64,000 bases of DNA, taken from NCBI GenBank assembly GCA_026182355.1, contig JAPFBL010000068.1, positions 1,364,001-1,428,000 on the forward strand, given 5' to 3'. The notes under the pieces were generated by a model. The model saw only the letters and a list, made by a program, of their open reading frames with translations. It had not been told where the DNA came from and searched no databases. Both the position numbers and the translations under genes were made by a program. This document shows positions 47,309-56,770 of this stretch, piece by piece. Origin of the DNA: Hermatobates lingyangjiaoensis. Taxonomy: Eukaryota; Arthropoda; Insecta; Hemiptera; Hermatobatidae. The stretch's first letter is position 1. Each line of letters starts with the position of its first letter.

Positions 47309-48924
47309 TTGATCAAACTATATTTCTAGATTTGAGCTATTTAACAGGTTTTAATAATTAATAACCTGTAAAATGGCTTAAATTCCAAATTAATACAATA
47401 TCATTGATAAAAAATCCATCTAAGGCTTAAATGTTACATATTAGGTTAAGGATGACAAGCATTGAATAATTAAAAATAAATAGTAAATAACAGAAGAAAG
47501 TGACAAAGTTTATGGGATTCATAACACGTTGACAATATGGCTTACTAAGGGTGACTCATTATAAATCCTGAAGGAAATGGAAACCCAAGATAGAAGAGTT
47601 GGCTGTTAACATGGTGAATACACTTTCAATATGTTAAGGGCACTCATTACGTTACATTAAAAAAAAATATATTTTTTTTGTTTAAACCGATACGATTCCA
47701 TCTCTATTCGAATACTCTATTCGTGATACCATTCAATTCCTGTTCATTTAATCGTCTTGTGTATATATGCTCACGTGTAAAGTCATTTAGTTTTTTTAGC
47801 AATATGATTAAGTAAGAATTGGCATGATTATATTTATTCACGCCAATATATTTATATTTACCATTATGTTTACATTATTTTCTTATAACGTTGAAATGAA
47901 ATAATAACTGATTTCATATGAAACGTGAACTATATTATAATTTTACATATTATATTTCCTGCTGGTGTAACCTACAACTGAAATTGGATCAAATAATGGT
48001 TTAGTTTTTATAGCAAAAAAATAGTACATATTAATTCGTTCCCGCTATAGTATTACGGCGGTATCCTTATAATGAAATATATTTGTTTTAATAAGATATT
48101 CATTGCTTTGCCGAAGATTAGTTATCCTTAGAAAAACAGTCTAAAAAGGCATTTTGACCCAAAAGAAATAACTTTAGTAGTTACGATACGAGAAGGTAGG
48201 TGTCTTCGTTATTCCAAGCATAAGAACTGATTTAGTTCAGAGTAACATGGTCGGAAAAAGTCATAGCTGTCAGCTAAGGAGGAACAGGAAGTCATTAAGA
48301 AAAATAACATTACATATCAGTTATTACTCTTGCAATATGAACAAAAGCCGTTAAGGACCTCTTACAAACTGTTCAATGAGACAGTTACTTTGTTCACTAA
48401 ACAGATTTTCATCATCGTAGCATAGTATTGAAACTTTTAACTTTACTGATACTTTGTATAAAGTACATTGGTGTACATAGGCAACAGACTGTATTGAGTT
48501 TAATATGAAGTGCATATACAAACTCTGCTACCTAAACACAACAGTATGGATCTACACTACGTAGCAGTAAAGCAAGAATGTTCAATACTCCTCTGTTTAA
48601 CAGCAAATTCGTACCAAAGTCTCCTCTAAAAAAATTGTGTTTTCATTTTGATGGGTTTAATTTTTTTTTGGACCTCCTTAAGATGGATTTATGTTAATGA
48701 TATAAATTAAGCAGAAGCTAAAATAATCACATATCAAAGGTAGATGTACTTAAGAAATATTATCGAGACTTCGTTCATTAAATCTTACTAGATCAAATAC
48801 TATAACCACTAGTAATGATTTATACAAGTTAGACCTTATGTCAACACGAGAAACAGATTACTCTATAAAAGGTTAACAGCCAGTAAATATATTTTTTTTC
48901 TATGACTGGCTGTCTTAGGCTTTG
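47309..48924. other. AT-rich stretch without recognisable genes
   Basis: Nothing recognised in about 1.6 kb. Confidence 0.5.
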
Positions 48925-49380
48925 TACTTTATGCCTCCACGAGAGCCAACTGTTTGTGCTCGTGAGCTAAACTGTGTGGATGCCGAGGTTGCCTCACCTG
49001 TCTTATTATCAATCCTCAACCACATTTCACAGCTCTCTCCACACAGCAAGTACTATCCTGTTCCGAATTAATGATCTTGTACTTCAAAAAACTGTGTCTA
49101 CCGTTTGCTTTGTACCAAATGTGATTCGCTCTACGTAGATGAAGCATCTACCAAGCTTAAGTCTCCCTATGAACGGTTCTAGAGCTTCAGTCAATGATCA
49201 CTCCTATCTTCTCATCACCATTGATGTCAATAGCCACGGACTTGCCATTAATCAGTGCTACAAGTTGTAGATTCAGCGAAAAATCCCCTCTGACTGCAAG
49301 GATATTAGCATACGAGCCTCCAAAGAAGCCCATATTTGGTTGCTCAGTGCGCGTAATGAACCTGGCCGTAATGTAAAAAG
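48925..49380 (+). pseudogene. Penelope-like element GIY-YIG endonuclease end, broken
   Basis: C-terminal part of a PLE protein. The Cys-rich linker CGCRGCLTC is encoded at 48975-49001. After stops and shifts, frame 49096 gives VYRLLCTKCDSLYVDEAST, the start of the GIY-YIG domain. Family members have YVGE where this copy has YVDE, so the glycine of the second signature is lost. The frame ends at TAG (49180). In another frame ASVNDHSYLLITIDV and NSHGLAIN follow, then SIRASKEAHIWLLSARN and a stop at about 49371. The 42.6-kb copy has the matching order (CGR..IC, NHSLPLSN, AFQDVHIWML), so both derive from related PLEs. The reverse-transcriptase part is absent, as in typical 5'-truncated copies. 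Confidence 0.8.
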
Positions 49381-49740
49381 ATAATACTTTACCTAATTAA
49401 TTCTTTTATTTATCATATTTTGACCAGTTAATTTTTTATTGTTAAATAAGTTTTTATAATTTTATTTATTCAATTAAAATTTCATTTTTAATTTTTATTA
49501 AAGCTAAGTCCTTTTAGTTTTATTCATTTATATATCACATCCTTTACTCACGACAACAAATCTTGTTTAATCGATTTTTATGTCATCTGGAATGTGAATA
49601 TTATTCACTACTCTGAGTGACATTTTCGAAATTTCCGTCGTAACATTAATAGTTTAAGTTAAGTAGTGCTATTTAAAAAAATTTACGATTTCATAATAAT
49701 ACTAAAGTATTAAAATTTATTTAAATATTCTCATAAAGTA
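49381..49740. other. T-rich PLE tail grading into AT-rich DNA
   Basis: A T-rich run at 49381-49510 resembles the tail after the 42.9-kb PLE. No clear terminal core follows. Confidence 0.4.
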
Positions 49741-49742
49741 AA

Positions 49743-50028
49743 ATGGATGGATCCTATAGGAGATTCAATCAATGGGACCTTGGAGGGAATTAACTACCCA
49801 AGGTCATGGGGTATATACTTCCCACGCAAAAGACTTGGGAAGGATTTATACAGGATGCATGGAGGAAACATATGTCATGCTCTATTGGGTGGGCTAAGCA
49901 TAAAATGCCGTAGAAGACGACCAAGTGACTTTTTTCCTCCGATAACCCCTGTCTTCCAAGGATTGAGAAGGACAAACCAGTTTGGGAGTCAACAAGTAAT
50001 AATTAATGATGAGATGTTTCAGCTCTGA
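49743..50028 (+). other. GC-richer 93-codon open frame, unrecognised
   Basis: ATG at 49747 opens a 93-codon frame in a block clearly richer in G+C than its surroundings. The product is basic in the middle (KCRRRRPSDF) and has no transmembrane or known catalytic motif. A shorter frame overlaps on the other strand, so coding is not established. It could be a decayed transposon or host exon, or a conserved non-coding element. No splice context was recognised. Confidence 0.25.
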
Positions 50029-50179
50029 AAAAAGACGCACTGTAACTCAACAATCTGATTAAAGAAACAAATAATTCACTCTAAAATGCTTCATTTTTTT
50101 ATGGTCCTTTACTAAAGGATTAATTATTTGAAATCTAAGAACAACTACTAATACCAAACTAATATATTTATATACATAT

Positions 50180-50330
50180 ATAAACTATATTTACGAAGAG
50201 AACACACAGAAATGAAACATAAACTGACTACTACATTTCGATGGCCTCGCCATTAAGTATATACGAAATATAACCGTCAGTTTCTGTTTCATTCTGCGTG
50301 TTCTCTTTATGAATATAGTTTATTTAGTTC
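50180..50330. mobile_element. Decayed family A fold-back
   Basis: AACTATATTTACGAAGAGAA and ACACACAGAAATGAAACATA on the left match TCATTCTGCGTGTTCTCT and ATGAATATAGTTTA on the right in inverse. The left arm holds ATTTCGATGGCCTCGCC, a decayed family A core. Confidence 0.7.
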
Positions 50331-50361
50331 ATGGAACCGTTTCATTTTATTGATTATACAT

Positions 50362-50880
50362 ATATATATATAAATGATCAAACCACAATAAGAAATGGGA
50401 AAACAAGACTAAGATCTTTCAACCGTAACAAGCGGTCTTCGTCAGAGTCAAAAACCCAACTGAAGACTAGATGCAGAAAACATCCGGTGAGTAGTTGAGA
50501 AGAGTGGGAGGGAAGAGTGGTATTTTAAAAAAAAAGGTGAAAGCGCAGGAAAGGACTAATGTCCAGAAAGGGAAGTTTGGGGAAACAAAGGAGTACAGTA
50601 AGAAAAAGTAAAAAACTTGTTTCCCTTCCTTTGTTTCCCCAAACATCCCTTTCTGGACATTTGTCCTTTCCTACGCTTTCACCTTTTTTTTAAAAATACC
50701 ACTCTTCCCTCCCACTCTTCTTAACTCCTCACCGGATGTTTTTTGCATCTAGTGTTCAGTTGGGTTTTTTACTCTGACAAAGACCGCTTGTTTCGGTTGA
50801 AAGATCTTAGTCTTGTTTTCCCATTTCTTATTGTGGTTTGATCATTGATTGTTGTTTCACGTGTTTATGTGAAATCTTTA
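50362..50880. mobile_element. Family B fold-back, about 520 bp
   Basis: Long inverted repeat with arms of about 240 bp. The left core on the minus strand (50417-50445) is intact: CTGACGA, extra A, GACCG/CGGTT hairpin, GAAA. The right core (50774-50802) reads CTGACAA with the same hairpin. The inner arms (GGTGAAAGCGCAGG, GGAAACAAAGGAG against CCTTTGTTTCCCC, CCTACGCTTTCACC) extend the family B sequence farther than any other copy here, so this is the best template for the element body. The right end is AGTTTATGTG-like followed by (TA)n. Confidence 0.9.
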
Positions 50881-50898
50881 TATATATATATATATATA

Positions 50899-50989
50899 TG
50901 GTTTTTGGGTTTTTGACTGTGACGAAGAGCGCTTGTTACGGTTGAAAGATCTTAGTCTTGTTTTCCCATTTCTTATTGTGGTTTGATCA

Positions 50990-50990
<1 letters not shown>
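50899..50990 (+). repeat. Family B single end
   Basis: Repeats the right end of the preceding fold-back (GGTTTTTGGGTTTTTGAC, CGGTTGAAAGATCTTAGTC, GGTTTGATCAT) between two (TA)n tracts (50881-50898 and 50992-51022). The core has changed to TGTGACGAAGAGCG, breaking CTGACGA. Confidence 0.8.
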
Positions 50991-51024
<34 letters not shown>

Positions 51025-51052
51025 TGATGTAGCTTCTCGACCACTGATTTAT

Positions 51053-52429
51053 CCAGATTCAGAGCAAGGGTTCTCGAGGATTTTGGTCAATAAAAAATTC
51101 AGCTAGTTAATATCTGCCGACGTTTCGCCAAAGGTTGTTTGGCATTATCAAGGCTAAAAAACAATTTATTGAAACGACATAAGTAAAGCAAAAACCAATT
51201 CTACTACGGTATACCAATTAACATAAAACCAAAAAGGACAAAACAAAAATTCATAAGCAGGAGAACAACACAAACACCACGAATACCTCCATACAGGGCA
51301 TTCAAGCAAAACATAACAGACAGTAACAGAGACAGTAACGTCAGAAAATTACAAAAAACAATAACAAACGAAAGATCAAACATTTAAAATACATTCAGGG
51401 GAATAAAACCAAAAATTAACAGCATTATTACCTTTTTTGTGAAGAAAACCCTATTTACATCAGCATCCTACGGGAATAACAAATGTAATGGAAGGTAATA
51501 TAACCATCAACATAGGAAAAACAAGATATTCCTCCAATATCAACCTAACAATTGTTCTATCGAACAAACCACAAAAAAACAAAAAGCTAATTAAGGAGAT
51601 TAGAATAAATTAAACTAAGACTAGATATATCAGATCTCTTATTACAGGCAGTTGGTGTATTCATGATATTTATCATTTCTTTCAAATTTCTCTTTTTAGT
51701 GTGTTTTTCATATTCACAGACATTCGTTTCACTAAGGGACATTCGTTTGCGTTTCACGAGACCAAAATTCTTGAATATGAAAAACACACTAAAAAGAGAA
51801 ATTTGAAAGAAATGATAAATATCATGAATACACCAACTGCCTGTAATAAGAGATCTGATATATCTAGTCTTAGTTTAATTTATTCTAATCTCCTTAATTA
51901 ACTTTTTGTTTTTTTGTGGTTTGTTCGATAGAACAATTGTTAGGTTGATATTGGAGGAATAGATTGTTTTTCCTATGTTGATGGTTATATTACCTTCCAT
52001 TACATTTGTTATTCCCGTAGGATGCTGATGTAAATAGGGTTTTCCTCACAAAAAAGGTAATAATGCTGTTAGTTTTTGGTTTTATTCCCCTGAATGTATT
52101 TTAAATGTTTGATCTTTCGTTTGTTATTGTTTTTTGTAATTTTCTGACGTTACTGTCTCTGTTACTGTCTGTTTTGTTTTGCTTGAATGCCCTGTATGGA
52201 GGTATTCGTGGTTTTTGTGTTGTTCTCCTGCTTATGAATTTTTGTTTTGTCCTTTTTGGTTTTATGTTAATTGGTATACCGTAGTAGAATTGGTTTTTGC
52301 TTTACTTATGTCGTTTCAATAAATTGTTTTTTAGCCTTGATAATGCCAAACAACCTTTGGCGAAACGTCGGCAGATATTAACTAGCTGAATTTTTATTGA
52401 CCAAAATCCTCGAGAACCCTTGCTCTGAA

Positions 52430-52432
<3 letters not shown>
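51053..52432. mobile_element. Family C palindrome, arms about 660 bp
   Basis: The left arm 51053-51716 and right arm 51773-52432 are reverse complements with only a few differences (for example AACACAAACACC against AACACAAAAACC near 51270). The 56-base loop is around 51717-51772. Each arm carries, near its outer end, CTTGATAAT, a GCCAAA/TTTGGC hairpin, GAAACGTCGGC (minus strand about 51113-51154, plus strand 52336-52372). The two apparent reading frames at the centre are the same arm read twice. Bordered by (TA)n on both sides. No coding sequence recognised. Confidence 0.9.
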
Positions 52433-52483
<51 letters not shown>

Positions 52484-52484
52484 T
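52433..52484. repeat. (TA)n microsatellite
   Basis: TA run at the right edge of the palindrome. A matching run lies at its left edge. Confidence 0.95.
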
Positions 52485-52488
52485 GTAA

Positions 52489-52800
52489 AAGTTGGGAGCA
52501 GTCCTTCTTCAATACATGCTTTTAAAAACGATCAAAAAGGTAATTTTGCCAACCAGTTGCGCTTGTTTGGAAACCTAGGGCTAGTTATGCCAACACTGAC
52601 AACCCCTAACCTGTCTGTGTAACCTTCAGTTAACTTGTTCACTTATTGTTTTTTGCAATTGTAATTTAACTATTAAATTCATATTTTAAGAGTATATTGT
52701 AAATAATTGTGGTGTTTTGCTGAAGATGGTGAACGTACACCGAAACATGTTAATAATAAACAAGTGGGAATTATGGTGCAATTAAATTTTTAGAAGATTT
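52489..52800 (+). repeat. PLE-type end with hammerhead-like core
   Basis: Begins with GTTGGGAGCAGTCCTTCTTC, shared with family D. Core at 52720-52745: CTGAAGA, extra T, GGTG, loop AACGTA, CACC, GAAA. This fits the general pattern without a mismatch in the four-base-pair hairpin. Helix III and a cleavage triplet are not evident downstream (CATGTTAATAATAAAC). Confidence 0.65.
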
Positions 52801-53461
52801 TCTAGGAGTTGAAGAAAAAATGTCGTAATTTGGAAAAATAAAAAAATCTAAAGTGGACAAGACTCCAGTTTTTCAAACTTCTCAATATATATATATAATA
52901 ATTTGGAGTAAAATATATAATTATATGAGTTTTGAGATTAAATTTGCGCACTTTTTCTTAATTTTTTAGGATTTCTTTTCCAAATCTCGTAGTCTTACTT
53001 TGATTTCTTTAGACTAGGTGTAATATCTCACATTTGATCTAGACAATTTTATATTGTTACCGACGTTTCGGTCTTCTTCGATAACTATTGGAGATTTTTG
53101 AACCATATATACATCCTATTTAACTATTTAATTTTTTTCAAAAATAAATTTTAACACTCGACAAAAATAGAAATGTAAACAATTAAACTGGCAGGTTGCA
53201 ATCCTGTTATACACACACAGGTGTCTTCAGTTTCTTCATTCCTTGTTGAATTTGTATTTTGAGGTTGATTTCCTAAATATTTTAGTTAAAATTATATTAT
53301 TTTTCCATTTTTATTTATTTGATAACTAAATACAATAAAAAACACGTGATGCAATCAATGAAGATTTAAACCACAATGGAAAAAGGAAAAAAATAGAAAA
53401 AAATGGTTGATGCCTTACAATGTATGTCATCAGAGAGCAAACAAAGTAAAAAAAACTCAAT
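52801..53461. other. AT-rich stretch with one decayed terminal-repeat motif
   Basis: Minus strand at 53047-53074 reads CGAAGAAGACCGAAACGTCGG, close to the core plan but with the hairpin loop lost. No gene recognised. Confidence 0.4.
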
Positions 53462-53600
53462 ATATATATACAAAATTAAAGTTCATAAGGACTGGGTCAT
53501 TTCTTCAGGTTCAAATTAAATTCTCATTTCCAACGAGTTTAATTTGAACCTGATTATCCGACTGAGTCCTGATAAATTTAATTTTTGAACGCAATGGCTT
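53462..53600. mobile_element. Family E fold-back, short
   Basis: AAATTAAAGTTCATAAGGAC and CTTCAGGTTCAAATTAAA on the left face TTTAATTTGAACCTGA and GAGTCCTGATAAATTTAAT on the right. The arms meet at CCAACGAG (about 53530). It is a minimal version of the 10.16-10.63 kb element. Confidence 0.75.
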
Positions 53601-53647
53601 CTTCTTCTGTATGAACAAGTTTTTTCAAATTTCCTATTTTTGCCACA

Positions 53648-53680
53648 TACACACACGCACACACACACACACACACACAC
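53648..53680. repeat. (AC)n microsatellite
   Basis: AC run with one G interruption. Confidence 0.95.
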
Positions 53681-54466
53681 TAACTGACTCACGACACACT
53701 GTATTAACATAAGAATGTATTCTTATTCTTATTTCTTTATTTAAGTATTCTTATTTCAATTAAAGATTGTCAACGAACACCAATGAATACCAAGTAAGGA
53801 CATCATTGAAAAGTATACTAAAAGTTAATTGATTGATCAATAAAAAAATATGTCAAGTATTTTTTTTAAACAAAAATCCCTTGTTCAAATCGTATCACGT
53901 CTTCCTTTATTTGCATACTTCGTTAAGTTCCCGTCTAGTATACAAAGAGACTCTAATTGGTTATATAAGATAAACTGAATGTTCCGTTCAAGTCATGAAT
54001 CTATTAAACATAGCAGTATTACAAATTAATCTATTACGAGAAAAGCTGTTTACGTGAAGGCAGGGATGCGAAGCAAAGCGGCTTGTGTTAAAATACTCGT
54101 AATACTATCACGTATTTCAAGTTAAATTTGAAATAGGAACATTTAAATGGCCTAAGCCTAAGACGAGGCCTGCTTCCAATCTCGCCACGGCTTAAAGCAA
54201 CGAAAGGGCCCGTAGCTTAATGTCCCCCAATGTGTGCAACATAAACTTTAAATGAAAAGAGATTTCATGTCCAAGAGAATAATTAGTAAATTAACTACAA
54301 GTATTTATAATATTTTATATGACACAATAATGTGTATTTCAATGTCTCTTTTATTAATTCCATTGTAGTCCGATCAGTTATTATGTGTTACTTACACATT
54401 TTAGGGCACATGCTGCCTCCACAAATACAAGTCTAATAGCCTAAACAGTGCGTATAGATCAGGTAC
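53681..54466. other. AT-rich stretch without recognisable genes
   Basis: Nothing recognised. Confidence 0.5.
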
Positions 54467-54577
54467 TGTTCTTCTTCATGCATAAAACGAAGCATCAGAG
54501 TCTGTGGCACAACACACAACACAATGTGGTAGTTCTACCACAGACTCTGAAGCTTCATTTTATGCATGAAGAAAAAC
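54467..54577. mobile_element. Fold-back with hammerhead-like arms
   Basis: Arms 54467-54507 and 54538-54577 (CTTCATGCATAAAACGAAGC against GCTTCATTTTATGCATGAAG). Right arm: CTGAAGC (54547-54553), TTCAT, loop TTTATGC, ATGAA, GAAA (54571-54574). Left arm (minus strand): CTGATGC, TTCGT with ATGAA (one G-U), GAAG. The last base of CTGANGA is C in both, so this core is off-consensus. Confidence 0.7.
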
Positions 54578-54810
54578 TCCACGAGTTCGAAAGACGTTGT
54601 TTGCACTGTTAAATTCATTTATGTAGAGACTATTTTTAGGTTTACACCCTGCAATCTTTAATTAATTTGTTGCAGGATTTGGATGTATTCTTTATATTAA
54701 ACTGAATTCTTTGTACGGAGGGAGATTAAACTAAATGTCATATTCTAGTTAACAGTATCAGAAAAAAAGGAGAAATGTATCAAGGTACTTGATTATCCTC
54801 CTCATTCCAA

Positions 54811-54858
54811 CTCTCTCTCTCTCTTTCTTTCTCTCTCTCTCTCACACACACACACTCA

Positions 54859-54894
<36 letters not shown>

Positions 54895-54896
54895 AC
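54811..54896. repeat. Compound (CT)n(AC)n microsatellite
   Basis: About 32 bp CT followed by about 54 bp AC with few interruptions. Confidence 0.97.
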
Positions 54897-56089
54897 ACGC
54901 AAGTACCTTTATAACATTATAAAAGTTACAAAAATAATATGTTTTCTGACCTCTGTGGTACCAACAATTTCATGAATTAACAATGTATGGGTTAATGGTG
55001 GAGTAAAAGTAAAATGTACACACGCCAATGGTCTCTAATTGAACAAAAGTTTTTCACTAGGAGAAGAAGAGAAAGTAAGAGATGAATTGGAAGAGTTGTA
55101 TTAGTCTATTATATCAAAGAGAACTCAAAACAGGCAGCAGATCAAGTCAAGAATTATTGGTGTGAGTGTCTGTGTGCATGTGTCAAAGGAAGCACAAGAA
55201 AAAGGAAATTGGAAAATTTTCTGCCGTCATGGTTTTAAGAAGATTTTTTTTAAACAATGATATCTACCATAAAGAAAGAAAAATTTACCTTATTTACTGC
55301 AATTAACATTCAACATCTAGTAAATAACTATAAACTAAACATATATTACGATATTGGCATAAATTTTACTTTTGTACTTATAATCTTGTTTAAATATTTA
55401 CAAATACCTATATTTGCTGTTTATGTAACATCTGACCAATGCCATAATGACAAATTCAGAGCAAGATAAAGTAACATACAGCATTTCAGTTAAATTCCCC
55501 TAATACTTTAATGTGCAGTCGAAATTCTAAGTTTGATCAATATAACAGCACAACAGTTATATTAAGAATAAAAAAAACTTGGTTCCATTATTGTAAAGAT
55601 AAAACCCTATCTTAGTCTGGCCAAGGTAACAAGATAACATATGATAAGATCGCTACACTTCGTAACTGTGTACTTAGCTGGTGTGTCAAGACAAGCACGG
55701 CATTTTAAACCCTGTTGACACATTTATAATTCTTTTGAAAACTACGTGCGAGCTATCCATGACATGCGTATAACGCGTGTGAGTTCGCTTTTCAAGGAGG
55801 TCATATCGTTATTCCTTTCCTCATGACGCTATTTCTCGAAATTAACATGACAGTTAGATGTACTCAATTTTCAAGTATGTTCTCCTTGTGAGTTATATAT
55901 GTGAGTTATCAATCAACTGAAAAAATCTCATAAATACAGCACAACAGACAAATACTTTATTTTGACATACAATATTTTGACATTTTCATGCATCAGCAGG
56001 ATATTCTCATGAATACAAAAAGAGAAACCGTTTCAAAAATATCTTCAACGATTATACGAATATTTTACTTACCTCGACCACATATATTT
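54897..56089. other. AT-rich stretch without recognisable genes
   Basis: No gene recognised. A degenerate core (minus strand CTGATGCATGAAAATGTC then AAAATATTG) lies at about 55965-56000 and suggests another terminal repeat. Confidence 0.4.
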
Positions 56090-56405
56090 AACACTATTTT
56101 TCTTTTTTATCGAGGTTTGGTCTAGCTTCAATAATATAATAACATAAGGTTCGAAAAACTGTCACTAGGGCAGCTCACTAACTGATTTGAACACAAACCG
56201 TTATGTATTTGCTTCCTCACAATAGAAAAATACCAATGTAATTATGTATATTAATTAATGTAATATAATTACTTTTCATGTTATTGTAATTAAATTCTGT
56301 ATTGATGTAGCCCTGAAGATGTCTACAAATATAGACGAAACGTTGGCTTAAACGTCGGCTTCTATTGAAGCTAGACCAAACCTCGATAAAAAAGAAAAAT
56401 AGTGT

Positions 56406-56408
<3 letters not shown>
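56090..56408. mobile_element. Fold-back element containing the 56.31-kb hammerhead-like motif
   Basis: Inverted ends: TAACACTATTTTTCTTTTTT with GGTTTGGTCTAGCTTCAAT at 56090-56133, against ATTGAAGCTAGACCAAACC with TAAAAAAGAAAAATAGTGTT at 56364-56407. The right half carries the motif described separately. (TA)n follows at 56412. Confidence 0.85.
56307..56362 (+). ncRNA. Hammerhead-ribozyme-like motif, nearly complete
   Basis: Type I layout. Helix I: AGCC (56309-56312) with GGCT (56357-56360), plus a further G-C pair beyond one mismatch. Core CTGAAGA (56313-56319). One extra base T (56320). Helix II: GTCTA (56321-56325) with TAGAC (56332-56336), loop of 6. GAAA (56337-56340). Helix III: CGTT (56341-56344) with AACG (56351-56354), loop of 6, closed by the A-T pair. 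Then the cleavage triplet GTC (56354-56356). Every conserved element of a hammerhead is present. The only departure is the extra base between CTGANGA and helix II, which could weaken or abolish cleavage. Hammerheads of this kind are known in PLE terminal repeats. Confidence 0.6.

Positions 56409-56411
<3 letters not shown>

Positions 56412-56449
<38 letters not shown>
56412..56449. repeat. (TA)n microsatellite
   Basis: Pure TA run between two terminal-repeat remnants. Confidence 0.95.
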
Positions 56450-56455
<6 letters not shown>

Positions 56456-56560
56456 TCAAAAAAGAAAACACATATATGATATCATAAAAACTCGCTACAT
56501 TAATTCGACTGGTCATCATCAGGTAGAAAGATGTGAAGTACTCCAAAGACAGCGATGATA
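56450..56560 (-). repeat. PLE-type end with hammerhead-like core
   Basis: Minus strand 56503-56522: CTGATGA, extra T, GAC, loop CA, GTC, GAAT (GAAA expected). Followed outward by a TAATGTAGCGAG block and ATGTGTTTTC, reminiscent of family A ends. Confidence 0.55.
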
Positions 56561-56619
56561 TGTAATAAATTTATTACATATAATATTTTATTTTTAACAA
56601 AAATTAAAAACGGTCCAAC

Positions 56620-56770
56620 ATAAGTTCACAAAACTGAATTACATAGAACAAAGGACAGAAACTACACTTAACTGAAGCAAATATTCAATGAGGCAGCTCA
56701 TCATCAGAGAGAAGATCAAAAGAAGGAAAGGCGTGAGGAGGCAGTCAGTCCTCGGAGTACTCTTCATTTC
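56620..56770 (-). repeat. PLE-type end with partial core
   Basis: Minus strand 56683-56707: CTGATGA, extra T, GAG, loop CTGC, CTC, then ATTGAATATTTG in which GAAT is displaced by three bases. The outer sequence (ACATAGAACAAAGGACAG) resembles family A and F ends. Confidence 0.5.

Noticed and set aside
51587..51901. Two opposite-strand frames with identical C-terminal halves
   Set aside because: They are the same sequence read in the two arms of the palindrome. No protein family is recognisable.
53047..53074. A further hammerhead-like core (minus strand)
   Set aside because: GAAACGTCGG is present but CTGANGA is altered and the hairpin loop is missing. I kept it as a remnant only.
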